A DNA stretch of 60,000 bases from Cristatella mucedo. Its lineage: Eukaryota; Bryozoa; Phylactolaemata; Cristatellidae. Both the position numbers and the translations under genes were made by a program. Below are positions 39,420-51,023 of this stretch, in pieces (the stretch's first letter is position 1; every line of letters begins with the position of its first letter). The stretch covers positions 659,001 to 719,000 of the forward strand of contig WPIO01000159.1 in NCBI GenBank assembly GCA_009760855.2, in the 5' to 3' direction. The notes beneath the pieces are model-generated. The model searched no databases. It worked only from the letters and a program-made list of their open reading frames with translations, and was not told the origin of the DNA.

Positions 39420-40235
39420 ATTTAGCCCTAAGGAAAATTCTTCTTTTGAAGCAAGCTGACTGCCCTTCAATGAGGTATTTGAAACAGGTGATGAACTTTG
39501 CCATCCAGAAATTGTAATATGGGTTTTCACTGCGGTTTTAGTAACCAGTTGCATTCCTGCACAAATGTACAGATGCATTCAATTTCACACCTTGCAATAA
39601 TAAGCTGCATTTGTATAGCTATGCCAAACCACATGCACACTTCACCTCTGAAAAGCTGTCATTGACGACTCAGTCTTTGATTAGCTCTCTGTCAGTCGGA
39701 GCAAGAGGGCGTCAAACACGTTCAGCCTAGCCATAATCTTTAATATTCTTGACCCGCCGGTGAACATGTTAAGAGCTTGCCAAGGATTAGCAACAAACAA
39801 TGGGAAGGATTAAGTGGGCGTACAACAGGTTCTGCCAAGGTTTGGTCCTAGTTGTCAGGAGCTTCCTATCAAAGCCATGGTCAGCACACTAGGTTAGCAT
39901 CGACTCAGTCCATTGCTTTCGTCATCGATGGACTATTAAAGGAATCCTATTGGGCATGCATGGAAATCCTGCTTGGTTAACTGAGGAGCCGCACCATATG
40001 CCAATACGCTTTCACGCCAAACATCATAGATGCAGTACATTTCTGTTTAAGTGAGACTACGACTTCCTCAGGAAAAGATATATAATGGTCACCTGCAGTA
40101 ACGGTCCTGGTTTTAACAACTAGTCTCTCGAGGCCCAAAAACTTGAGACAGCCCCACCTATAAATCATCCAGAATTTTCAGTGACAAAGGTCCAGCTCTC
40201 CAAAAATTCAAGTGCGCACACCAGTCATACAGAGA
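39420..40235. repeat. Unidentified dispersed repeat R1, copy 2
   Basis: Matches 33845-34990 in block order but without the internal duplication. The block TTGATTAGCTCTCTGTCAG begins near 39676 and GCCGCACCATATGC near 39989. It is in the same orientation as copy 1, 5.6 kb away. Confidence 0.6.
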
Positions 40236-40851
40236 AGGTTGGATGATTTAAAAGCATAATTTATATAGCTGCAGATGAGCCCTAACGGCAGGAACGGAGC
40301 CAGGATTTTGAGGTCGAGGCAAGGTTTCATGTAAGGACGCTAGGGTCCCTTGCCCCAACCTCAAGGTGTGGGGAAATTTGACCAAGGATTTAGGTACTTC
40401 TCTCCATCCATGGAGCAAATTGCTCCCTTCCCCTCTGGTGGCTGTACCACTACTTAACGGTTGTCACCACCAATTGCAGCTATCAATAAAAGATCGCACA
40501 ACGCAGGACATATGCAGCAGGACTCATTACCTGGGTCGGGAATAGCTAGCACTTAAGCCCTGAACTAAGACTCAAGGGCACAACCTACGGCATGAGCTCT
40601 TACAGCATAGCGATGCTACTTTATTTTTCAGGCACATGATCACAGACCAAAAAACCTTTGATTTCAAGTATATTTAGCTTCAAAAACTGTAACTGATGCC
40701 AAAACCAGTCACGATTACCAATACAGAGGAAAGGGTTTCGGACTTCTCAAAAGATGTATTAGCTTTTCACTACATTTGCTGTGTCCTTGTGACTTCCCTT
40801 TGTGTTATTATGATTGTTGACACTGTGCGTGTTATTATGATTGTTGACACG
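40236..40851. other. No gene; short tandem and weak tRNA-like segment
   Basis: Two copies of GTGTTATTATGATTGTTGAC lie 27 bp apart at 40801-40851. On the minus strand 40610-40550 has GTAGCATCGCTATGCTGTAAG and GGTTGTGCCCTTGAGTC, a possible worn SINE head. Nothing stronger is seen. Confidence 0.3.
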
Positions 40852-41632
40852 TTGCTAGACTGGTAGCCAGTGCAGGTGGGCCAGAAGTGGTGTGATGTTG
40901 CAACTGCGAAGCTCACCACAGACAAGCCTAGCTGCAGAGTTTTGCACCAGCTGTAAGAGCCTGATTGCACATCCTGGTTGGCCAGCTAGCAGTGAGTTAT
41001 AGTAGTCATGACGGACTGTCACAAATGCATGGACCAACTTAAATGCGGTTTCCCTATCCAAACAAGCCTGAGTTTTAGCAGAGTTGTGTAGCTGAAAGTA
41101 GGCAGACTTGATTGTTAAGCTGATGTGGTCGTCTAACGAAAGGTCACTTTAGGACATGGCATAGATGTCGTGCAGATTCAATTAGAGATATGCTAGCAGA
41201 GCCAATTTTGAGCGTTAGCCTTTCCAATTTCTGAATCCCAGTGGGTTTGTCCTTAACTAATAAGTTTGTTAAACCATCGTTTAGTTTAAGAAAATTTGCC
41301 GCCATCTATGTAAAGATGTCATCAATACGGTCATCAAGGGAGTTGAGAGAATTCGAGGTTCTCGATGTCTGGGAGGGATCAAAGCAAAGGTACAACTTAG
41401 TGTCAACCGACTAGAAGTGAAAGCTTAGATTGTGCTTGGCAATCACATCAGTAAGAGGGAGAGTATAAACCGTAAAAAAACCGGACACAGCACGGAGCCC
41501 TAAGGTACCCCATATTTCAGAGGTACCTCGGATGATCTTTGTCCATTCATGTCAGTACTCTGGAATCTCCCACTGAGATAGGACCTAAAATATTACAGAG
41601 CAGTGCCAGTGATGCACAGGCCAGATGATACA
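40852..41632 (-). mobile_element. LINE family B copy 8, internal RT segment
   Basis: On the minus strand it runs from GGCACTGCTCTG through FRSYLSGR (near 41580), a worn VPQG block, a broken YADD region (TAGTCGG) and ARLVCGELRSCNITPLLAHLHWLPV to an abrupt end at 40852 without a 3' tail. It spans without a gap the point where copies 1, 6 and the 5' half at 13498 break, so it proves the continuity of the parent element. Confidence 0.8.
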
Positions 41633-42224
41633 ACATGTTATTGCTGAAAAAATTAATTGCGGTTTTGGGAAAAAGTGTTGCGTTTTTGGGATACTGTCTA
41701 CAGTTGAAATTCATTCAGATAAATCAGTCGATTCCTGTGATACGAGCTGCGCATGGTCGAACTTTCTGTGCACCAAGGTAGAATATATCCTGCAATGTCA
41801 TTCAGTCAGCACAGACCGCAGGTTGTAGGTGGAGCTGAGAAACCTAGAATTGATCTCATGAACTGCATAGAACTTATATGTGCTCTTTGTGGAGCGATGT
41901 CTCTTCGTTCTTTAAAACTCTTAGTAGGTTATGCGGTTCTCTGTTGAGTGAATCATTCATGGCAAAACGAATTCATTGTAGGAGGTTAAAAATAAAATAA
42001 ATGTTTAGAAACCAGGTGAATAAATTTGCAGTTTTACATCTGAAAATCTCAATTTGTGTCTGAGATTTGCCTACTTTCTGATGATGTGTGATGCCAATCG
42101 CCAGTCAACCGGCAGTGCTTCCTAAGATGAAGTAAGATTATACCGAAGGCTAACCAATCGGTTCATCTACAGCAGAGGTCGGCAAACTCCGTACTTTAGG
42201 CCAGATACTGCCTAGCGGAAGTGC
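41633..42224. other. No recognised gene
   Basis: No supported frame or repeat. Confidence 0.3.
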
Positions 42225-42300
42225 CGTGATAGCCCAAGAGCTAAGATACTCACTTTTCACGACCAAAGTCGTGGCACGAATCCTGCCGGGGGGGGGCTAT
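42225..42300 (+). mobile_element. Candidate pol III SINE head
   Basis: The plus strand shows TAGCCCAAGAGCTAAGATAC (A-box-like) and GGCACGAATCCTGCC (B-box-like, two changes from GGTTCGAATCC) about 35 bases apart, followed by a G run. The spacing fits a tRNA-derived promoter. No tRNA fold or tail was established. Confidence 0.35.
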
Positions 42301-42309
42301 CCTTTATTG

Positions 42310-44955
42310 CCGACTGCAAGCAGTGATGATGGCAGCTAGGGCTCTTCTACCGCTGTATAAATGAGGCTGTCAAATAAGCTAATACAGATTTAGCTAGTAA
42401 TCTAGTGTGGCCTAACGCTGCCCATGTTATTCATTGTTGGATCCGGCCTAATTGAGTCTTTGCGGTTTTGTTTCCCTTCATTACTGCTGCACTTCAGTAC
42501 TTCATTACTGCAGCCAGCAGCTCAAGCTGTGGCCCCCGTGTTTATCTTTAGAACTGATGTCAGGCGCTTGTATAAAACAGAAGTGCCTTACCAGGGAGGG
42601 ATGATGTGTGTCTATTGCGGCTGCTTGCTTGTTCGTCTGGCCATGCCCAATCAGCTGACCTTGTGTGTCTTCTTGAACTCTTAGAAACCTAGTATAAAAT
42701 AACCTAGCTGTCCGAAAAGTTTGCCGACCCCTGATCCAGAGAATACTCCTTTGCCCTTCAAAAGATACAAGATTATACTAGTCAACATACCTTTTTTATA
42801 TTATTGCAGCACATGAAACAAACTCAAGGAACTGTTGTGGCCTAAATAATCAAAATTCCCACCTCTTCCCTTGCGTCTGTTTGCTTAGAGGGCTAACGAC
42901 CAAGGCTGCAAGAGGTGGTTGGCTGAAAAAGGATTTCTTATTGAACCATCTTTATCTGAATGTTTTTTTATTTTTCACATTAAATATTGCCAATTAATCT
43001 TTAATTGCTCACACTTTGAAGTGAAGCTAATTTATTTTTTAGAAGTTCAGGTCAATGGTCCCCCAGGCTTCCGGAAATTAGAGCTATGCCGTTGCCTTAT
43101 GGTAAATAAATGTATCTGCATTTACTTATTTCTCGCGTATATTGCTTTGCAGATAGAATTCCGTGATCAAAATTGAGTTTATTGGTCTTAAGTGTAGATG
43201 GGTTTCGCCATAGATAACCCTCTCGCTGTCAAGTACGATAAACTTGGGTCACTCTTATCATTAGAAGCTCTCCAAGCGTCCAAATTATTGCATTTATCTG
43301 AATGCCGATATGGTACAGATTTACCGGCTTTCTGTAGAAACGAGCCATGTGAGGCGAGTTGCATGCTGTAAAATTGATGAACCTTACTGCAGCACATTAG
43401 GCACTGAAAAGTGGTAAGTCAGACTTCTAGCTAAGAGAGCTAACTAATGTTTTTTTGGTTTTGGAAAACATCGATCATCAACAAATCCCAAAGCAGTTGC
43501 TAGGAGTTGCAGGCTTCTGTCAAAAGAGATCTCTAGCGTGTTTAATCGGGCCAATAATGATCTATTGTCTGAGAAAAAAAGATCGGACTTGGAGAGGCAA
43601 ACGCTAACAGCACTGACATCGTAAGGCATGGAGCAATTGGGAACCCGAGAGTTGGGGGCCGGGCGAGCTTGGCGATCGCTACATCTGTTGCAGTGTATGA
43701 CCGCCAGTTGCAATGTGAGCGAACGTGGATTCACTCAGAATTTGGCAAGCCAAACCCTCAAAATATGCTCAGCTTGTTTATCGTGTGTAAATTCTGGGAG
43801 CGATCTTACTGTTCCATTCCAATGCAACGTTTAATTAGAAGACTACACCTGCTCCACAGTGAAGGCTGCTAACTTTCAGCTATCTATCGTTGCGAAAATT
43901 CCGGCCAGTTTAGATTTAAGCTACTGTTTGCAATATTTCTGTATCAGTAGTGAAATAGCGTACCTATTAAAGAGATTAATAAGTTCTGCTTGCTTGCTCC
44001 AGACCGATACGCTTAGGAAAGGCTTGCCTTTTGGTAAAGGTAATAAGTTAGTCTGCTTGCGGCGGCATTGCTTGAGTCTTGCCCTTCAACATTTTCCATT
44101 ACTTTGGCAGTAGCTCTCTGTGGATGCAGCTAAAAGTCACGGTCCACTATTTATGTAAAGTGAGGCGGCAACTCAGCTGTATTGTATTCATTGACTGCAG
44201 CACTGAATGGTTGCAGTAGGAGTTTCTGGGGTTTGGCGATACTTCTGAGCCACAATTACGATTAATCTTGTAGCATTAGTGCTACGACTTCAGAAAGCCA
44301 CTGCAGCTTGAGATGCTTTAGAAGCCACTGTTGTCTGACTAACTGCTAGTAGAGCGTGTGAACAAATCCGTTAACTCATGTTCCTTGTTTCTTCGAGTAC
44401 ACTGGTTACTAAACCTTATCATTCAGAGAATACTAGCAGGCCATTTTTGCAGACGTCCTATAAGAAGGCTACTTAAGCAGACGCAGAGAATAATCCTCCT
44501 AAATAATGTATTAGCAGTTTGTATAAATTGTCGGTGTTCCATTTGTCAAGTAAGTGGATTCCGTGAGCATTTGCTGTAGTGGAGAACTCTGAATCGTTCA
44601 GCCACTTAGCATGAGTAAACACTTGGTTAGTAGGGATGCGATACGCTCGTCGAATGCTCAGCCCATGTTCGATTAACATTCTTAAGAATTTCAGGAAGCA
44701 CGACTAGTGCGTGGATTTTTTGTTTACCCATAAATATTCTGAATAATTCGGAGCATTAGAATATCCGCAACAACTTTTTTAGTTTGACTCCCGAGTTTCA
44801 TAATCGAAATACAGGTCTGTTCCTTGCAGTTTAGGTGTCTACGCATTCATTTTAGAAGCTGGCTACTTTTCCTTTTCTTTCAGTTAAAGTGACATTTCTG
44901 AGTGACCATTCTAATCTTCCAAGTAGACTATTTGCATTAAAATTCATAAGAATAC
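42310..44955. other. No recognised gene
   Basis: A long stretch with only frames of 60-96 codons on both strands, none resembling a known protein, and none of the window's LINE families. It could hold small exons of an unrecognised gene. Confidence 0.4.
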
Positions 44956-44964
44956 CTTATAAAT

Positions 44965-45022
44965 ATATATACATTTATTTATTTGTTTATTTGTTTGTTT
45001 TTTTATTTATTTATTTATTTCT
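44965..45022. repeat. (TTTA)n / (TTTG)n microsatellite
   Basis: A tetranucleotide run that directly abuts the left end of the inverted-repeat element at 45024. Confidence 0.85.
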
Positions 45023-45023
45023 A

Positions 45024-45606
<583 letters not shown>

Positions 45607-46229
45607 CTTAAAAATTCAGGAAAAGCTTTTCACTAGTACATATTGGAGAATATAAGTAAATTAAACTATTCTCGTTGAGAAGGCATTGAAGCATGTTGTC
45701 ATGACGGTGGTGTTAGAACGCCAATAGACAGCTCTTTTTGATCCGCATCTTTTTCGTACGAGGCTAAAATTCGTCGCTGTGCTTTGCTTGCTTTGCAATG
45801 CCCAGTGATACAGGCCTCAATACCGAAAATGCTTGCTTTCGGCGCATTCGCAACACCAAGGAAAGATGAGGTAGCCTGGTAACTGATCGCACGAGCAGAG
45901 CTAAGCTACTCTTCAGCTCACGAATTCGATAACCAACTGAAAATGACCTCGCGAATGGCTGAGAGCAACAAGTAATCGTGTAGTGTTCGCACCTGAGAGC
46001 ATGCACAAGCATGGCTGTTTTAACAGAGCATTTATAGAGCTCAAAGCAAACGTCCCAGGTCCCGGTGCGTGCGGAACCAGAGCTGGCTTGGATAGTCGGT
46101 CGCGCTCAAGGGCCTTTTGTGACCTATAGACACGGTGGCTGATATTCTGGACCTACTTTTAGAAACCTCAAATTAAATGGGAAAAATAATATATTTTGAA
46201 CCTAAAATTCTGGATTTCAAAATACAGAG
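45607..46229. other. No recognised gene
   Basis: Unassigned. The 5' untranslated region of the following LINE may begin somewhere in the last 200 bases, but its exact 5' end cannot be seen. Confidence 0.3.
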
Positions 46230-46777
46230 CGACCGGAGTTCTTCCGCCCTGAGACTGGCTAAAGAGCGGCCTCGGGCGACTCCTAGCTTGATGTAGACTT
46301 GATTTCTCCGTAATACCTTCGGGTATTCCGCTGCTATCTTCGCTGTGACTATTTATGAGCTGTCCTCGGATATGCTACACAAAACAGGACCTGCTTAGCA
46401 TAAGATGCGATGTCGCCATTAGTCGATACCTACCGGTGGGCCTTCTCCGGCGGGTCACTGAGAACCTTCCTGCATCCTGCGTACGCCCTATCAACAGCTC
46501 GGCTATCAAACCTACGACTCGTAAGTTTAAAGCGCTGAATAGTACTTGTTGCGGTAGTAGCCCACCCGCCGTAGCCCAGCACGTTGTGAAACGTCGTCCC
46601 ACGGCCGTTACCAAGGTCCAATTCAAATTCGAAGAGCCAGCGTCCGCCGGGCCGGACGCAAACGGTAGAGAATAGGAGCCACTTCATCGCCGTCGCCCAG
46701 TTGTTGGACAGCCTCTTAAATTCCGCCTGCTAAATGTCCGCTCGCTAAAAACCAAGGGGTTACTTATCCGGGATCAG

Positions 46778-47608
46778 GTGGTCCAGGAGAAGCTAGATGC
46801 ATTTCTGCTTACCGAAACCTGGATGACGCCTTGTTCCAGTAGCTGTATTTCCGAGACCACCCCACCCGGGTTCTCATTCTATCAGTCCATGCGTTCTGAC
46901 AAGTATGGTGGCGGGGTTGCAATTGTTGTTCGCGAATCGTTTGGCTATAGAATGTGCAGTTTCTCGCATGGGTCATCATTTGAATCGGTTGCTATCAGGT
47001 CTTCATCAAAGACAACGCCTCTCACCGTGGCGATATACCGGCCTCCTTCTGGCTGTCTAAACTTGTTTATAGAGGAGTTTTCAGAGTTCCTCTCTAAAAT
47101 ATTTGTGTGTGACAGGCCGTTACTGATTGTAGGAGACTTCAATATTCACGTTGACAACCCTAGCAACAGCCAGGTCCGCTCATTTCTTGACTGTCTGGAG
47201 AATCGTGGTTTGGCCCAACACGTTAATCATAGCACCCACGTCGGTGGCCACATTCTAGATCTCGTGATCACTAAGGATGTCCTGCCCACTGACTTTGTGG
47301 TGTTCCCACTGACCCTCTCAGATCATTGTACGGTCTCGTTTACTGTTCCTGCTCCCTCGTACGTACAGGGCAATGTCGAATTTGCCAAACGACGTAACTT
47401 ACAAAGCATTGACATGGACAATTTTTTGAAATCTGTTTGTGATGCAGGCCTTCTTGATCTGCATTCAGACTTGACCGGCAGCCTCGATACCCTCACTGAT
47501 GCAATGAACATGACACTCAGGAGTGCTCTTGACAAGCATGCTCCCGTTCGCTCTATCCGTATTCAAAGTCGTCGAGATTCCTTTCAATTTACAAAAAAAG
47601 CTCCTTAA
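46778..47608 (+). pseudogene. LINE A endonuclease domain
   Basis: APE-type motifs appear in order. LLNVRSLKTKG lies just upstream of the first ATG, at about 46725, so the true frame starts earlier. Then come AFLLTETWM, GGGVAIVVRE, VAIYRPPSG, LIVGDFNIHVD, ILDLVI and LSDHCTVSF. All key residues (N, E, D-x-N, D, SDH) are present, so the endonuclease itself looks intact. A frameshift at about 47605 cuts it off from the linker. Its role is to nick the target DNA for primed reverse transcription. Confidence 0.85.
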
Positions 47609-48169
47609 GATGCGCTGGGTTAGGCACAGGCTGGAACGTCGTTTCAAGAAATCGGGGTCTGAGGCAGACTTAGTCAATTTTAAAGACTTCCTTTGAGTTT
47701 ACACCCGAAAGCTTAAAAAAACCAGGGCTTCTTTTTTCATTAGAAAACTGAATTCCTGCCAGTCGGACACTAAACAGATTTATAAGACAGTAAACCATTT
47801 ACTGGCCGATGCTGTGAGGTCTGACTCACCAGATATTAAGGGCTCAGCCGAAAAGTTATCAGCCTTCTTTACTGAAAAAATTGTGCACATTCGTGCCTCC
47901 ACTTAGCCCCCTCTGACCAAAGCAATCGCCGTTCCTCAACCTGTGACCTTTCTTAATAGGTTGTCCGATGTTTCTGCCTGTGATGTGGCTGCCTTAATAA
48001 GGTCTAGCAAAAAGAGCTCGTCTCCTGAAGACCCTTCATCTCATATACCTTCATATACCTTCATCTCTGTGGTCTTCGCTTGCAGACCAACTTATCCCTG
48101 CCATGACCAACCTTTTAAATGCTTCTTAGGGAAAAGGGGTCGTCCGCAAGTCCTTCAAATCGGCAATCG

Positions 48170-49251
48170 TTAGACCTATTCTTAAAAAGCCTGGATTAGA
48201 CACAGAGGTACTAGCAAACTATCGTCCAGTTTCCCTTCTTCCGTTTTTATCAAAGATTCTTGAAAAAATTGTTGCTAAGCAGCTAGTTGAACATATTGAA
48301 AATAATGGAATGTCAGAGACATTTCAATCAGGGTTCAAGAGGCAGCACTCTACTGAAACTGCTCTCCTCCGTGTTAACAATGACATTCTACGTGGCAACG
48401 ACGACGGGAATGTCACTACTCTAGCTCTGCTAGATCTGTCTGCTACCTTCGACACCATTGATCACGAAGTTCTGCTCGAACGATTGAGAACAACGATCGG
48501 TCTGGCAGACGAAGCACTGGCGTGGTTTAAATCATACTTGTCTGATCGTGTTCCATCCGTGTCGTGTGGTGGTCTGGTCACAGACATGAGAAGGGTCACC
48601 TGTGGAGTCCCTCAAGGGTCTGTACTCGGTCCCTTGCTGTTCTCCATTTATGCACAACCTCTGGTAAAAGTGATTAAGGCCCATGGAATATGATATCACT
48701 TCTATGCTGACGATACTCAGTCGTATTTGTCATTTAAACCGTCGGAATCTGCTGCAGCAACTAAGAAACGGAATGCTTGCCTTGCCGATATTCGATCCTG
48801 GATGTCGGAAAACTTCCTGAAATTAAATGACAATAAAACCGAGCTGCTGCTCATAGGACACCCTAAGCGTGTAGCTGGATTAAAAGGTTTTTCTGTTCTA
48901 ATAGTTTATAGTATTGTGCGACCTTCACCACGTGCTCGTAATCTAGGTGTCGTGTTCGACAGCTGCCTCAATTTCAAAAGCTTCATTCAGAAGACTGCCT
49001 CAACAGCTAGCCATCACATCCAATCCCTATCCAAGATTAGGAGCTGTCTCCCACAGTGGCTTGCAAAAGATTTAACTAGCTCTTTAGTTCTATCTCGGCT
49101 TGATTATTGTAATTCCCTTTTGGCTGGGCTGCCAAAGAAAGCTATTATGCCACTACAGCTGACTATGAATATGGCTGCAAGGCTGGTCTTCAAGTCCCAG
49201 CGGTTTGAGCACGTGTCACCTGCTGAAAGAGCTAGGATGGTTGCCGGTTGA
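48170..49251 (+). pseudogene. LINE A reverse transcriptase, two frames split by TGA
   Basis: The frame starts at [11 protein letters not shown] near 48170 and carries [35 protein letters not shown], the motif A segment [14 protein letters not shown] and [13 protein letters not shown]. It is then stopped by TGA at 48691-48693, directly before YHFYADDTQSYLSFKP. It resumes in the same frame to 49251 with LNDNKTELLLIGHP and ARNLGVVFDS. Copy 1 (645-1840) has TGA at the identical codon. The remaining C-terminus (49260-49690) is in a shifted frame. Confidence 0.85.
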
Positions 49252-49750
49252 GCAAAGGATATAGAGAAAAGTTCTTAAGCTGACCCACAAGGCCCGCCAC
49301 GGCTTGGCTCCTTCGTACCTAGCTGAACTGCTGCATCAGTTTCAGCCTGTTCGCACCCTCAGGTCCTGTGTGGACAATAAATTAGCTGTCCCATTCCTCC
49401 GCTTAAAGACAGTTGGCGACAGAAGCTTTAGCTCTGCAGGTCCTAGACTGGGGAACTCGCTTCCACAATTCTGACGCAACGACAACTACTCTCCAAATGC
49501 CGACTATGGCACATCTTTTTCAGCGGTCCTGAACTGCCACTTCTATGCTACTCACTACCTGAACTGCTCTCCTGACTGTGCTATGCTTCCCACTTTCTCT
49601 TTGTTGCGTGAGACGAAGTCTGTTGGCTACCGAATGCGTACCGAAAGCCGCTTAGGCTGTGAGTGTACAATACAAAACTCCCCTGCGTACTACCCACATG
49701 GTCTTTATGACTTTTTGGGGTTACTGACGGAGATACATTACATTGCATCA

Positions 49751-50990
49751 CATATTCTGGAAAAACGTTTCTGTTCTCCTGGAGCAGGAAGCTATCCTAA
49801 ACCCGTGGGTTACAGTTTTTGTCAATGAGTGTGCTGTCTAAACTATACTTGGTTTGACGCTCTTTGCAGATCTCTGTAGCCTCAACCTGTAATGTCTGCA
49901 AGAGCGCTCAAGCAAGATAATCGAGTGACTGAAGAATCAGTGCTTGGCCTATTCATTTATATACAGAACCAAGTTGCCACCATAGCACCAGCAATGCGTT
50001 GTTGTCGATATTGATCGCAGCTCACATGCCTCAGCCGCCTTTCCTAGTGATTTAACTCAAGGAGAGACAACTCCAATTGGATGTAAGCACTAGACTCCAA
50101 GTGATCGACAGGGCGACTCGATCAACAACTTGGAAAAGCTAGAGCAGCTTTTCGTAATAAATCAACTTTTCTATGACTTCCGTAGTTTTGACTTTTCATC
50201 GAACGTATAGTGCAGGGCAAATTTCTCAGTGAAAAAACTGTGTGGAGAATACATGGAAAGGATAAGGTCTCACGAAACTAGTGAATTGACTATAATAAAT
50301 ATTAACTTTAAGTTAAGCGTCTGGAAGTAGGACTGAGCCCAATTGTTGATGCCTCAAGAGTAGTGGCAGGAAGTTATCCACTAAATTACATCCAGTTACA
50401 TCCAGCCTAAATTTAGATTAATTATAAATTTTGCTAGGACCTCACATTGTAATCGCATATTGGTTCGACGAGTTCACTCAACTGTAGGACACAAATAAGT
50501 TACACAATCTTGCTGTTATTTCAAGTGCTTAGCCAGTCATTATAGAAAAAAAGACCTGGCCATTCGCAGTGACCGTATTGAGTTGGTGAGTCGTGGTCAT
50601 CTAAAATTGATGCGTGCGATACGCTAGAAATAGAATGCAATCGCATCACAATGACTACCCAGAATTGCAGCATAGTGCTATGGCGCTGCTAATCCCTTAT
50701 TCTTTAGCATTTTTAGTCTGCATTCGAACTTTATTAGCTCCGCTCGCCGTTTAACGGGCAATTTATTTTAGAAATATTGTATTGTTGTTTACCGGTGCAG
50801 TCTCGGTGCGCTTTTACTTATCCTCAGAAAACGCGACCGGTTGCTAGTGGGAATATTGGAGATTACGTTTACACTTGCCAGTGACGCTATAGAAAATTGT
50901 AGTTCTCAACTTTCACAGACATTTGCTTCGACTATTTCCTATCAGGCAGGACTTAGTGTAAGCTTAAAAAGAGGCAGCAAGAATGAAATT
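49751..50990. other. No recognised gene
   Basis: Flank between LINE A copy 5 and the 3' end of collagen gene 2, with no supported frame. Confidence 0.4.
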
Positions 50991-50996
50991 CGGTAT

Positions 50997-51002
50997 TTTA
51001 TT
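50997..51002 (-). terminator. Poly(A) signal AATAAA of collagen gene 2
   Basis: A canonical AATAAA on the minus strand, about 22 bases after the TAA stop. Collagen gene 1 has an ATTAAA at nearly the same distance. Confidence 0.6.
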
Positions 51003-51023
51003 AGTTCAAACGGGCCTCGACCT

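Larger units (their letters stand above)
46230..49750 (+). mobile_element. LINE family A, near full-length copy 5
   Basis: From left to right it contains a leader frame with the ICYTKQDLLSIR motif often seen at the start of CR1/L2 ORF2, an APE endonuclease, a linker, the RT (fingers, palm, thumb) and the same 3' UTR and ACATT tail as the other A copies. The overall length of about 3.5 kb suits a single-ORF CR1/L2-type element. At least two frameshifts (near 47605 and 49245) and stops (47697, 47905, 48692, 49474) inactivate it. The left boundary is approximate. Confidence 0.85.
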
